Positions 42,501 through 54,133 of a stretch of 64,000 nucleotides of DNA are shown here, in pieces. A program made the translations under genes and the position numbers. Source of the DNA: Lenzites betulinus (taxonomy: Eukaryota > Basidiomycota > Agaricomycetes > Polyporales > Polyporaceae); assembly GCA_022264855.1 (NCBI GenBank), contig JABYQU010000036.1, positions 310,001 through 374,000 of the forward strand, given 5' to 3'. The notes under the pieces are model-generated. The model saw nothing but the letters and a program-made list of their open reading frames with translations, ran no database searches and was not told the origin of the DNA. Each line of letters begins with the position of its first letter. Position 1 is the first letter of the stretch.

Positions 42501-42817
42501 TTCCTGCCCACCAGTCGTGCCGCAGGAGGCGACGGCAGTGCAGTAAACCTGTCATCGCTGCTGGAAGAATCCGTCCTCCAGCTGCGGAAAGACGTTCCGC
42601 TGGAGCTCGTGGTCAATATGTTCCAGAAACTGGTGCGTCCTGCAGCCGAGTCGTCACTTCTAAACACTTACCTGGGACGACGACGCCTTAGAATCTGCGA
42701 CACATCCTCTTCTCTCAGGGAGGGCGGCTCACGGGGATGGTCACGAAGAAAGACATCGTCTGGCTGCTGACCGCGCAGGCGCCGCACGCGGGCGCGCTCG
42801 CCGAGGACCATCGCTAG
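39536..42817 (+). CDS. CLC-type chloride channel/transporter with CBS domains
   Basis: Voltage-gated chloride channel or Cl-/H+ exchanger of the CLC family (fungal Gef1-related), multi-pass in an organelle or plasma membrane. Highly split gene (a dozen or so exons). The proposed start (39536) leaves five coding bases before the first intron and is tentative. Landmarks: [17 protein letters not shown], then the first helices ([23 protein letters not shown]); YAFHTGIPEIKA across introns, matching the GSGIPE filter with HT for [16 protein letters not shown] (GKEGP motif); [41 protein letters not shown]; and [18 protein letters not shown]. The C-terminal cytosolic part has two CBS modules ([21 protein letters not shown] and [18 protein letters not shown]). 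It ends ALAEDHR at 42817. Confidence 0.85.
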
Positions 42818-42876
42818 ACTCTCCACCCCTCTAGTTCGAGTACCACTGCTACATTATTCTCCGCCGCTCTCCGTGT

Positions 42877-44004
42877 TCATGTCCGGACTATGTATAGGTA
42901 GTAATGGAAGGCCTCGCCTAATTTGCGGATCTCCAGCGTCGTGCCGGGGCGGTCGAGGTACCTGCGGCGGAAGTGGGGCTGTCCAAAGGTGAGGTAGATG
43001 AAGATCCCGCCTTTGCGGAGGACCCTGTGTGGACGTGGAGCCCGGTCAGTGATTAGTGAGCGCACGCATCCTGGAGGTTCCGTTTTCTTCTCACCTGAGG
43101 ACTTCGTCGACTTCCCGCGTGCAGTTTCGGATCACTTCTTCTGGTGGGTCCTGTTGGTGGTGGTCGAGGTTAGTAACTAGAGATAGCTGGGGATAGAGAG
43201 GCATACCCAAACGTCTGCTTTTGCCGTCATCATCGCGTCCATCGTGCCTTTGAGTAGCGCTGATCAGCACATATGACCGGTAACAGAAGCACAAATTGAT
43301 GCACCCTTGTCGATAGCAACGTCGAACGAATCATCGTCAAATTTTAGATCCCGGATGTCCATCTCATGCCCTGCAGTGGGTGAAAGCTCAGATATGGGGC
43401 GTTTACCATGACGAGAGAGACACACGGACACTCCATCTCTGGCCGCGTTTGCGCGTGCTTGTGGCGCATTTTTTCGATAAGGATTCCGGAGTACTACTCA
43501 GCAATCATTGTCAGTGGTCGGACTGGACAGATTGTTCGCGGCGGACTGACGTCCGTGTTCACGATGTTCTTATATTCGTCATCATACATCTACACTATCA
43601 TGAGCACAACCGTGTTGCTCGAATGCGATTTCTCCTACATACATCCTGCGACAATGTCGAGTTTCCGCATCCGAGCATCAAGATCCTCGATGACTTTTCC
43701 GGAATGAGCTCGCGGATGATGTCCGCAATGTCACTATAGGACTTGAACCAGTCAAAGGACGAGTCTTCTGACTCCCTGAATGAATACCCGGGGGTGTCCA
43801 GTCAGCCATCGGGTCGTGACGCGGACGGCCGCCCGCCAAGTGAGAGAAAGCGTCCGGCGCCGGAAGGATTCTCACTGAGAATACCGGTCGTCCCTGTCCC
43901 GTTCCATAAATCATCTGCCCGCATTGAATGCCGCACGCGATGACCTCTTACCAGTACTGCTTCGTCCCGTACTCTTCATTTTTCTTGGGCAATACGTTCG
44001 TCAT
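42877..44004 (-). CDS. class I SAM methyltransferase, eEF1A-lysine-methyltransferase-like
   Basis: Cytosolic AdoMet-dependent methyltransferase resembling the METTL13/EEF1AKMT4 group, which methylates eEF1A. The minus-strand start at 44004 reads MTNVLPKKNEEYGTKQYW. The following exons contribute SSFDWFKSYSDIADIIREL, motif I ILMLGCGNSTLSQD, then MDIRDLKFDDDSFDVAIDKG/TMDAMM (motif IV region), DPPEEVIRNCTREVDEVLR, and VLRKGGIFIYLTFGQPHFRRRYL. The protein ends FHYYLYIVRT at 42877. All introns are short with good borders. It ends only 60 bp from the 3' end of the CLC gene, so the two are convergent and their 3' UTRs must overlap. The target protein is inferred from family only. Confidence 0.8.
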
Positions 44005-44244
44005 CTTGAAGATGATCCCGAAAGCAGCGGAGGAGGAGGAAGAGAGATGGACGCAACCTGTAAGCCGGATGAGGCGATTTCAGCCGTGTGTGATCACAGT
44101 AGCACCTGGAGATCTCCGATCACCACTGGGCGCCTAGTGCGTGCGGGGTAAATAAGCGTTGCGAACACGTTCGGCCGACCTCACGAGCCTCCTCTTTGCT
44201 TCCCACCACCTTCCACGCCAGCCTCCACGTCGCCTGCGTCCAAC

Positions 44245-44736
44245 ATGGTGAGCTACAGTGCTTGCGCGATGTGCTGGGGTGTTGCGCTGACGCCGATGCA
44301 CGACGACGCAGTCTGCCTACCCCGCATATGTCATGGGCACGCTGTGCATCGTAGGCGGTCTTACCGGCTTTGCGCGCACACGCAGCATCCCCTCTCTCGT
44401 CGCAGGCGTTGGGTAGGTATTTCCCTCACAGCACGCCCACGAAGCCTGCACTCACCGCGCACCGCTGCAGCGTCGGTGTGCTGTACCTGTACAGCGCGGA
44501 CACCATCCGCAAGGGCACGTCCGGCGGTCTGGAGACGGCCCTCGGTAAGTCTGGCTCAGTCTGGCCGTGGCGGCTGCAGGATGGCGCTGATGGATGGACA
44601 CGCAGGTGCATCCGCGCTCCTTCTGTTGTCGTCTGCCCCGCGTGCCGCGAAGGGCCCCGTCCCTGCCATCCTGACCGCGACCTCCGCTATCACCGGCTTG
44701 TACTACGGCAAGACCGTCCTCGCCTTGCGACAGTGA
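44245..44736 (+). CDS. TMEM14-family membrane protein
   Basis: Small multi-pass protein of the TMEM14/UPF0136 family, in higher eukaryotes found in mitochondrial membrane. Four exons: 44245-44247, 44312-44412, 44471-44544 and 44606-44736, 102 residues. Exon 1 is only the ATG; the rest begins SAYPAYVMGTLCIVGGLTGFARTRSIPSL. Hydrophobic segments: YVMGTLCIVGGLTGFA, LVAGVGVGVLYLYSA and AILTATSAITGLYYGKTVLAL. Starts divergently from the methyltransferase with about 240 bp between the two ATGs, so they probably share a promoter region. Confidence 0.87.
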   Translation: MVSYSACAMCWGVALTPMHDDAVCLPRICHGHAVHRRRSYRLCAHTQHPLSRRRRWVGISLTARPRSLHSPRTAAASVCCTCTARTPSARARPAVWRRPSVSLAQSGRGGCRMALMDGHAGASALLLLSSAPRAAKGPVPAILTATSAITGLYYGKTVLALRQ

Positions 44737-45137
44737 GTGTGCGAGGTCTGCGCCGTTTGTACGATATTTGTATCGCTTGGATATACCTCCCTGCTCTGTG
44801 CTTTCGATCTATCCAAACATCTCTTGGTTGTGAAGCTTTGGAGCTTAACGCTTGGAGGCTGGACCACATCCGATGAGCATAGCCAAGTCGGCTGAAGATG
44901 TACGCACATACTGCGACGACTAGGTCGCGTTGTGTCACAAGGCTGCCTGTGATACAACGAGGTCATGCGAGCCGGATGAGCAGTGGAACTCTAAAGATCT
45001 CATTTACGCGCCAGTGTTGAGAAATGCACTTGAAAGGTATGGTTCAAACGGTTATTGATACATTATGCGTCGATGCGCGGGATTACACAGCTCTATCGTA
45101 CACAGTTGGCTTCCAATGCTATAATCGCGTAACAAGA
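44737..45137. other. convergent intergenic region
   Basis: Between the 3' ends of the TMEM14 and Hmp1-like genes. Nothing coding is seen. Confidence 0.4.
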
Positions 45138-45562
45138 TCATGCGTTCTTGTTAAACTCCTGCTGGGCCTCGCCCTTGTCTTGGCGAATATTGCCTGCAAA
45201 CAGTGTGGTCAGCAAGATGCTTAGGCACCTGCAGGAGTATGCACATACCGGAAACCTCTTGCTGACGGTCACCGGTGACGGCACCGACGACGGCGTCCTT
45301 CTTGCCGCCGATGCGGTCCATGGTACCTTCCGCGTAGCCCTTGGCTTGGGCGGCCTTGTACTCGGTCTCGCCCTGGGCGTGCTCCTCCTTGCCCGACTGC
45401 TGCCATGACTGGGCGCCGGTGAGGTTACCGACGGTCTCGACGACGGTACCCTTGACGGAGTGGTACTGGCCGGTGGTCTTGCTGCAAGCAGGTTGTGGGT
45501 CAGCACATGTTCATACGAGTGGGTGAACAGACGTACTTGGGCTCGCCGGTGTTGGAAGACAT
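45138..45562 (-). CDS. Hmp1-like small protein (mismatch and cruciform DNA recognition; CsbD-like)
   Basis: Abundant small basidiomycete protein of about 93 residues related to Hmp1 of Ustilago maydis, described as binding mismatched and cruciform DNA; it also resembles CsbD stress proteins. Three exons on the minus strand: MSSNTGEPN (45562-45537), the core [26 protein letters not shown]...[30 protein letters not shown], and [18 protein letters not shown]. Highly charged and Gly/Gln/Lys-rich, probably natively unfolded. Family members are often strongly expressed under stress. A TATA box lies about 100 bp upstream. Confidence 0.85.
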
Positions 45563-45660
45563 GGTGATGAAGAATGTGAGAGTTGTTGGATGTGGAAGAG
45601 GATGTGGGTGGTTGTGAAAGTCGTAGAAGGCTTAGTGAGGAGACGAGCAGCAGCCGATGG

Positions 45661-45670
45661 GGCTTATATA
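45661..45670 (-). promoter_or_regulatory. TATA box of the Hmp1-like gene
   Basis: TATATAAGCC on the minus strand, about 100 bp before the start codon. A strong TATA fits a highly expressed or inducible gene. Confidence 0.55.
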
Positions 45671-46131
45671 CTGTGCTTGTCGGCGTCTGCTGTCCGAGGC
45701 AGACGTGGAAGGGACAAGGAAGAGGTGACGTCATGAAATATGGAGGCCAGATCGGGAAGGAGATCTGACGGAATTCGCGTCATCGCGTCGACGCCGAGCG
45801 TCCGCCCCACTCTTGGCAGACTCACGACCAGTGCGCCGACGTCATACTCTCCCTCGTGCCTCCCAGCAACGGTGCTCGCGCTGGGCCTAGAGCGGACAGG
45901 CGTCATATAGGTGCTTAGTATGTATTGGCCCAAGTGCAACACATGTCATCGAAGCAACGAAGTTAGGCAGCGGTTGTTTGCGTATGTTAGGATTAGAAGG
46001 CGACGGCTTCGACGCCCGCCGCTGTTGCCGCTACGTCCGCCCATATGGGTCTCGAACGGCCTCCTGCATTCATCAACCTTCCCGGCGTCTTCCCTTTATC
46101 CCTGGAGCCCTCTCATACAGCTCTACGCTTG
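45671..46131. other. divergent promoter region
   Basis: Between the Hmp1-like gene and NDUFAF7. No gene seen. Confidence 0.35.
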
Positions 46132-46146
46132 CTATAATATATATAG
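46132..46146 (+). promoter_or_regulatory. AT-rich TATA-like element before NDUFAF7
   Basis: TATAATATATATAGG ends about 30 bp before the start codon at 46178. Confidence 0.35.
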
Positions 46147-46177
46147 GCCAAGCTAGACCTCCTCGACTCTCTGCTGT

Positions 46178-47885
46178 ATGCTCCCTCGTGCTGTTCGGCG
46201 CGCAGTGGTGCAAAGATGTGCAACCTCTTCTAGATATCCCTTCACCGCCTCATTCGCAACCTCCTCTTCTCGCCGTTCCGAGGGGAAAAAGAAAGAGGAC
46301 AAGGTGGAAGATAGAATCAACTACAACGACAATTACTCCTTCTCCGACATACCAGACCCGGAGCATGTCAAGTACAAGCGCGTCACAGCGAACGACCTGG
46401 AGAATGAGCGCAGGCCACCTCGGAAGGTGAAGATGCTTGTGCGGGACTTCATCGAGGACTCCCTTTACAACCCAAACTATGGCTACTTCTCCAAGCAAGC
46501 CACCATCTTTACTGCCCGCGAACCTATCAATTTCTCCTCCATCCGAAATATGGCAGCCTTCGAGAGGGAGGTCGCAGAGCGTTATGCGGAGTATGGAGCG
46601 GACGGGGATGGCCCTGGTAAACAAATATGGCACACACCCACGGAGCTACTCCAGGTATGTCTGCGAACTCTTGCGTGCTGGAGTGAATTTCTGAACCACT
46701 TCAAGCCGTGGTATGGACGCGCGCTCGCCCGATGCTTGGTCTCGGAATACCTCCTCAAGTATTTCCCCTACGAAGACTTCGTCATCTATGAAATTGGCGC
46801 GGGTAATGGGACGCTTGCCTTGAACATGCTCGACTACATACAGGAGGAGTATCCGGACGTCTACGAACGGACCAGGTATAACATTATCGAGATCAGTGAG
46901 AACCTCGCCAATTTGCAGAAGTCGAAACTGCAGTCTGCCCATCCTTGCGTTACAATCCACAACAAGAGCATATTCCGCTGGGACGTCCGAGAGCCCGCTC
47001 CATGCTATTTTGTCGCTATGGAGGTCATCGTGAGTGTTGCCTTTCATTGCCGCACGCATCAAACATCCGAGCTCCGCGGCCTAGGATAATTTTGCGCACG
47101 ATATGGTCCGGTATGACCTTCGCACCCTAGAGCCATACCAAGGTCTAGTCACCATCGACGCAAATGGGGACTTCAGCACGTACTACACCAAGATCACAGA
47201 CCCGCTCATCGACTCCTTCCTGAGTTTGCGCCGCTACCTCAACCACCCGCCACCAGTGCACCGTCTACTCAAACTCTCGCCGACGTTCCGCACATTCTAC
47301 ACCAATCTACCATTTGCTCCCAACCTCTCGCCCCCAGAGTTCATCCCAACCCGCCTGCTCACCCTCCTCCGCACTCTCCGGCAGCACTTCCCTCGACACC
47401 GCCTCCTCCTCTCCGACTTCTCCACCCTCCCCGACACCATCCCCGGCGTGAACGCCCCGGTCGTGCAAACGCGGTACCAGAACACGACGGTGCCATGCAC
47501 GACGCTGCTCGTCAAGCAGGGCTTCTTCGACATCTTCTTCCCGACGCACTTCGAGAACCTGCGCGACATGTACGAGCACATCCTCGCGCAGCCGCTGCCT
47601 CCTGCCGACGTCGACGCGCAGGGCCCGCGCGTGACGCCGCTGGGCATGACCGCGTCGCCGCTCGCGGCGGGCAACAGCTTCTTCTCGTCCTTCCACCCGA
47701 AGAACCGGCGCCCGCCCGTGGACGGGATCGCGTCGAGCAGCGGCCTGCCCGTCGGCGAGCGCAAGTCCGCGGTGTACGCGCACGCGGAGTTCATGAGGAC
47801 GTATGCGGACCTGGGACGGACGCGTCTGCGGAGCGGGGAGAACCCGCTGTTGGATACGTATGAGAATGTAAAGTTCTTGTTTTGA
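46178..47885 (+). CDS. mitochondrial complex I assembly methyltransferase NDUFAF7
   Basis: SAM-dependent protein-arginine methyltransferase of the NDUFAF7/MidA family, which in animals dimethylates NDUFS2 during complex I assembly. Three exons; introns near 46655-46707 and 47030-47090. The N-terminus is Arg/Ser-rich without acidic residues (MLPRAVRRAVVQRCATSSR), a mitochondrial presequence. Conserved parts: VRDFIEDSLYNPNYGYFS, KQIWHTPTELLQ, FVIYEIGAGNGTLALNMLDY (SAM-binding motif I), YNIIEISENLANLQ, and PAPCYFVAMEVI then NFAHDMVRYD after the second intron. The C-terminal third (HRLLLSDFSTLPDTIPG, TTLLVKQGFFDIFFPT) also fits. Contains all family landmarks; product about 530 residues. Confidence 0.85.
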
Positions 47886-48504
47886 TCGCGAACATTAGGT
47901 CGCTTGTGGTTCCAGTGTGAGTACGACGGTGCACTGGCTGGCTGCTGTCAGTGGGGGTGAATGTGTGGTTCCGTTGCCCGGTGTCAGTAAGTTTAAAGAG
48001 GAGCCTCCGCTTGCATCCTACTACGTCACTGAGTAGTGTGTACACAGCGCGATGTTTATTGACCGATGCCAGTTCGCCGTCTCATAAGTTTAAACCTCGA
48101 GACCGTGTGGATTCACTCTCTCGACGGTTCACGTGGAGGCGAGTCGTTGCCAAGATCAAAACAAGAGTCCCTGAGACTCTTTTCGTCAGAAACCAGGCAT
48201 GCAACTCCGCCGCCGGCCACCAGCACCCTGACGACCGGCACTCAGGCACGCATCCACGCGGACGAGTGCGAGTTTCGGCCTGGTGTCGCCCGAGGGGTCG
48301 CGATAAAAGGGCGGAGTCGCGGTGTCCGCTGCCATCAACTCTTGTCCTCTCGTTCCACTGACCGGTTCAGCACTTCGCTCAAGCAGCATCCTTTTCGTCT
48401 CTCTTAATTGACCTGCTGCTTTTGCCGTCTGCGACGGTCTTTGGAATACTTCCCGACAATTTTTTGTGTCCACTCGCTTGCTCGTTCCCCACCCGTCATC
48501 AAAG
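47886..48504. other. intergenic, promoter of the small secreted protein
   Basis: No gene recognised. A GATAAAAG element at about 48301 could serve as a TATA-like signal for the secreted-protein gene. Confidence 0.35.
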
Positions 48505-49027
48505 ATGCAGTTCACCACCCTCCTCTACACCTTCTTCATGTTCGTGCTCTGCACGTTCGCCGCGCCGCTGCAGTCGCGCCAGGAGACCGTCTCCAACGTG
48601 AAGTGCACGTCGAAGACGTACGTTGTCCCTATCTCCACAATCTTAGCTCCGCCTGACCTCGTTTTCACAGCGCCCTTGACTTCCACACCTCCAACGTCGC
48701 GCTGCTGCAGATCTGCGGCGGCATCGCCGGCACGATCGAGAAGTGCCAGGGCGCGCCGACGTCCACCACTGGCCAGTCTGGCAACGTGAAGTTCACGATC
48801 ACCCCCGTGATCAAGGGCGACACCATCAACATCTCCAAGGGCCGCTGGGAACGTACGTGCTTCCTCGTATACACCCGCTGCGGCCGTCGGTCACTGATCA
48901 TGGTTCTCGCGTTGTTTCTGCAGAGGGCATCAAGGCTGCGTTCGCGGTCTGCGGTCAGAACATCCCCTTCACGGCCACCTTCGCTGGTGGTGCGACCAAG
49001 GGCGACGTCAACGTCGTTTACTCGTGA
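48505..49027 (+). CDS. small secreted cysteine-containing protein
   Basis: Three exons give a protein of about 135 residues: MQFTTLLYTFFMFVLCTFAAPLQSR (signal peptide plus short propeptide), then VSNVKCTSKTALDFHTSNVALLQICGG...KFTITPVIKGDTINISKGRWE, then QGIKAAFAVCGQNIPFTATFAGG...VNVVYS. Four Cys in the mature part could form two disulfides. Beta-strand-rich, no enzyme motif. Small secreted proteins of this kind in wood fungi include effector-like and surface proteins; the specific role is unknown. Introns: 48618 to about 48670, and 48854-48924. Confidence 0.78.
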
Positions 49028-49529
49028 TGTTCGGTGTTTTCGCTGGGATTTGGATTGGTTGTATGGGGTAGTGCTACTCGACGGGAATTGCATTCGGGTT
49101 TTCACAGGACGCATTCCGTGTGTTGCGTGATCCGCTGCTGTCTCTCGTAAGCAATGGGTCCAGTAGATGAGCGAGTGCAGTCCTCGCGTGTTACCGCTGA
49201 TGTTGGCGCATCGTAAGTGTACAGTCGAGCTCCCTCCGAGGTGTTAAATGCGAGAGATGAACGGACGCGATCAAGCAACCCGAAAAGTTGTGCAGCCGGG
49301 GCAGGATGATCGGCGCGCCACGCGATTTGTAGGATCTGAGATCCATGCAGATCGCTGTTCTCAGCAACTTGTTCGCTGACTCCATCCTGGTAGAGGACAT
49401 TCTCTGCTTGTGGCTGCTTTAAACTTCTCTACTGCGGCTCCCTCAAAAGATCGCACACGTTCTCTGCCTTGCGACTTATCTGAGTGCTGCAGAACGTCGC
49501 GTGGATAGAGCTCGAGCGCTTAGGAAAAC
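49028..49529. other. intergenic upstream of MMS19
   Basis: No gene recognised on either strand. Confidence 0.35.
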
Positions 49530-52500
49530 ATGACGGAGCGCGTAGATCGCCTCGTTCGGACATGGATTGCCTCGGAGCAGGAGCAGGAGGTCGAAGAGGC
49601 TGCCTCAGGTGAGCAGTAGGACCACAATCATGGCTTTCACGACTTATAGATCATAGAGATTGCAAAGGGGAATGCTACGCTGTTGGACCTCGTCAAGTCG
49701 CTTGGCGAGTACCTCACAGCAGAAGAGGATGATCTGCGCACCAAGGGTAGTTGTTCAGAGCAGACATGTGCTATAAATCGTTAAACACAATGCTATCAGG
49801 TGTCGAGTTTCTTTCCCTCGTCATTGCCAAATGTCCCCCGGAGAAGCTGAACCGCCAGTCTGGTACGCAGGTCTTGTACCGCATACCGGATGCTCTCCTG
49901 ATCGTCCATGCAATGTCGTAGTCCGAGTACTTACAGCGTTCTACTGCGGCAAGCTGGAAGATACCGAAACCATAATTCCGGCATTGAAGGGCTTGGTTAC
50001 ACTGACCAAGCTACCCGCATTTGCCTCGACCGACGCAGTAGAGGTCATCAAGGCGTGAGCTGAACCCCTCTCATACAAAACTAGAATTTGATTGATCCAA
50101 TTTGCAGTATATTTGAACACGTAAAAATGAAGGTGCTCATACAGTCGCAACGCTTCACGGTGTTCACCGTGGTGGACAACCTCGTTGCACGCTATCGAGA
50201 AGGTAGACTGCCTTAGTTACATGGAGTCGAGAAACTCATTCTGACTTTCTTCACAGCTCTGAAAGCGCTTGGGGATGAATTTATACGCGCATACATCAAT
50301 CTAGCAGACGGCGAGAAGGACCCCCGGAACCTGATGCTGGCGTTTGCTATCGACCGTGTTCTGTTGATCGAGTTCGACGTGAAAAAGCACATCGAAGTAA
50401 GTCCCGCCTTACCGGAATGATCTCATGCACGACGCTAACCAGATGTTACAGGACCTTTTCAACATCACGTTTTGCTACTTCCCGATCACATTCAGACCAC
50501 CTCCAAACGACCCGTATGGTATTTCCGCAGAAGACCTCAAGGCCGCTCTTCGGTAGGCTCAAATCTGCATGGGCCACTGCGTCTCCTCCCACTGAGAAAC
50601 AATAGAGGTACTCTACACGCCAATCCCGCTTTCGGTCCTCTAGCAATTCCCTTGTTCCTGGAAAAGCTGACAGCTGGTTCTCCTGTCACGAAGGTCAGTA
50701 ATATCGATGAATGCTAAGCCTTCGTACTCAATGGTCCGTAGAAAGACACACTTGACACACTCGACATTTGTCTCCCCATTTATGGGCCTGCTGTAGCTAG
50801 GGAGAATGCGCGAAAACTCTGGAATTGTCTAAAACTAGAGGTGAGCTGTCCTTGCTGAGCACAGTCGCAGGTTCCACTGAAGCGTGTCCCGCCAGATTTT
50901 CCAACCTACGGATTCCGTGACGGAAGAGAAAGCGCTGAAGACAACTCAGGTCCTCATACAGACGATCTACTCCGCTGATGAGGGCACGAAGGGCGACAGT
51001 GCGGAAATCGAGGGGTTGGCCAAGGATGCCTGCGATGAGTGTATACAAATCCTCCGCGAGCCTGAGAAGAGTCAAGCCCAGCATGCTATCAAGGTATTGT
51101 GCGCCTTCATGTCAACAACTCGTAGGTGAATTATGGACGCTTTCTACTCTCATTTTGCTCACATTGTACAGCCTCTGTTGCTCGGTTCACACTTGCGAGG
51201 GCTGTTCCCCACTTGGTCAAGCTGTTCTTGAACCCAGACGAGCTGCCGAACCGCGCACCTACCTTGAGGTTACTTGCGGATCTCATCGAAGCGTCTCGGA
51301 TATCCACTACAGGCGATCCGGAGGTGCTCCCCGAAGAGGGAAACGTACCGCTTTCGCCCTACAAGGACGAGGTCCTCGGCGTCCTGACGGTGGGGCTGAA
51401 GACGCCGGCTTCTGCACTCCCTGCGATCGACGGGTTGAAGAGTATGGTACGGACGGTGGCGCTCCTCACAGACGAGGAACTAGGCTTCGTGGTGCACAAC
51501 GTGAACGAAATCCTGCAGAAAGACGAAGACGAAAGTGAGATCAGGTTCGTTCATTTACTCATCCCCCACACATCAAGGGCATGAACTTACCCCTCTATCT
51601 AGCGATGCCACACTGGATCTCTTGTGTACCATCTCCTCTTTCGCGCCGGCGCATGTGGCTGGCAATACCCTTCCGCTACTCTTCACAGCGCTACCTGACG
51701 TCGCACCCTCCAGGGAGGCAGAAGCGGACCGTGTCCGTTACTGGCGCACATTGGCGTACCTAAAGAAGCTCTGCACCCAGTCACAGCTGTTCGAAACCCT
51801 CGTTGTGCGCCTGTCCACGAAACTTGACCTCGTCTGCATTCCCTCTGCGCCAGGAGAAGAACGACCTGCAGATGGCCTGGAGCCCGCCGCGGCGTATGCG
51901 CATTCCATCCTGAAGACCCTTGCAGACGTTCTTTCGGTGAAGATCGAGCAGGGGCACCCCGATGTGGTGAAATATATCGACCGCCTGGTGCCTCGGTTGT
52001 ACAACATCTTCTTCTATTCCGCGCTCCTTGCGGATGGGAGGAACATGCCCGCGACCGATCCTCGTCTGCTAGCTGTGGCGGCCCAGATCATCACTTTGAT
52101 TACGCAGACACTCAATGCTGCGTACGTCACACAGTTTTACCACATGCATATAAGGAGGCTCATCGGACACGTAGGCGCCAAGAGACATTCGTCAAGGCCG
52201 TGTTCACGGCGTACCTGGGTGGGAATGTATCGCAATTGGCACAAGGGATCCAGAAGATCCCTGCTGACACGACGTTCGCACCGTTACAGGTGAGCAGAAC
52301 ACCTTGGGTCGATTTCATGAATGTGTGCTGACATGGCTGCAGACGAATGCTCCTACGGTCCAGAAGAATCTTGTGGTGCTCTTCTCCGCCGCGATAATCG
52401 CCCTGCACAAGGAGGTATAGCTTTTACCCGGAAGTAACGCTTATGCCGTCTCTAATGCCCCGATAGGTGTCGCTCCCGGTGCCCGACGAGAGAGTACTCC

Positions 52501-53848
52501 TCAACAACCTCCTGCAGTGGACAGTGGGAGGTGCTGAGAATGCGCTGCAAAGGGAAGCCATTGTTCACCTCATCTCGGCCATACTCAACAGACATGCAGA
52601 GAGTGAGTGGACCCCTTCCCTTGCATCTGGCAGGCAATAATATCCAAATTGCAGAGCTCGACGCCTTCTTGTCGACGGATACTGCCGAGTTCTGCAAAGT
52701 CCAGATATTCGACACCGCCATCCCTGTCGACGCTCGCCGTAACGCTCTCCTGACGTTCACATGGGTAAGGGTACCCCTCGCTCCCGCTTCATAGGGATGC
52801 TTATGGCTTCGTCATGACAGGTCACGAAGGCTCTCCTTGTTCGCGGACACCCAACGGCTATGTCCAATGTCGACCGTCTATTCGAACTATTTGACGACGA
52901 GAAAGTGAACTGGGATGCTGCGCGCGCGATCGGGAGGATACCTGGGCCAGACAGGATCCTCACGAAGAGGAATCATGCGGTCATCAGGGTGGGTCGCGGC
53001 GTGGGTTCCTTAGGACTCCTTCCGCTGACCGCTCACGCTTCTCGAAGATCCTGTATGCGCAGAAGTACTGCAATGCTGTACTCCCGCGTATCGTGGAAGG
53101 CGCGAAAGCATCACGTACGTCACGTATCGCACGAACGTAACACTATCGACTGATCCAAAGGCGAACAGAGTCCACAAGACAGAACGCGTTCCTCGTCGCC
53201 CTCGCAGCACTCATCAAGTCCGTGCCCAAATCCACCTATACGGACCAGATGGCCTCCGTAAGCTCCATGCACTCGGGATCGCTACTGCGTTGTAGCTAAT
53301 GGGATGCAATAGCTGATGCCGCTCCTTCTGCGCGGGCTCGAACTCCCCGACAACGAGATCCGGGCCAGTGTCATCGACACCCTCCAGGCGGCCGCAGAGT
53401 CCGGTGGAAAGGATAACGCCCTGCTAGCAGAGCATGCCTCGAGCCTCGTATCGATGATGCTCAAGAATAGCCTGGTGGCCCAGACGCCCTCGGTGGTGCG
53501 TACCCTTCTGCGCTCAACGCTCCGGAAAAGTTCTGACGACTACGCATCACAGCGGGTCCGTGTTTCTGCACTGCGGTACCTCGCCACGCTGCCGGATGTG
53601 GTGAGGTACGATGTGTTACATCCACAGAAAGCGACTGTCGTGCGTGAACTTGCGAAGGTGTTGGACGACCCAAAGCGTGCTGTGCGCAAAGAAGCCGTAG
53701 AAGCAAGGTGAGTCCCACTTTGCGACAGCGTTCACTTTGAGTCTCAGCTCACGACTTCGACTTCAGAACGAACTGGTGCGTTTGTTCATATTGACGAAGC
53801 ATACGGGGAACTGATCATATTCCCTCCAGGTTCAAGTTCACAGGTTAA
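49530..53848 (+). CDS. MMS19: MMS19, cytosolic iron-sulfur assembly targeting factor
   Basis: Large HEAT-repeat protein of the CIA targeting complex that delivers Fe-S clusters to DNA polymerases, helicases such as XPD, and other nuclear proteins. Many short introns. N-terminus MTERVDRLVRTWIASEQEQEVEEAAS, then EIAKGNATLLDLVKSLGEYLTAEEDDLRTKGVEFLSLVIAKCP, a typical MMS19 start. Further landmarks: VLTAFYCGKLEDTETIIPALKGL, FNITFCYFPITFRPPPNDPYGI, NPAFGPLAIPLFLEKLTAGSP, and DTLDICLPIYGPAVA. C-terminal HEAT region: LLLRGLELPDNEIRASVIDTL, LRYLATLPDVVRYDVLHPQK, AVRKEAVEAR. The last two small exons give TNW/FKFTG and a stop at 53846-53848. Frame is kept through every exon I checked, so the gene appears intact. 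Confidence 0.85.
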
Positions 53849-54133
53849 CATCGAGGATCCCGGGCAAGCAAAGTGCAGGGTATTTGTAGCAATTGCAGTC
53901 ATCTATGTAGAACAGGGCGGCGTGAGGACTACAGTGTGCTGTGTGGATATAGTAAGAGTCGACAACGAAGTGTAGCGTGAGATGTATTAGATACTAGTTG
54001 CGTGCGCGCGAAGCCAATCGCCCTCCCCAATGCCCCGTACCAGATCAGTGAGCCTCCCCTTCCAGAAACCAAGCAACGACAGCAACATAACGATAGTGGC
54101 AGGAGCATGTGAGCGCAGATCGAGGCGGCTCGT

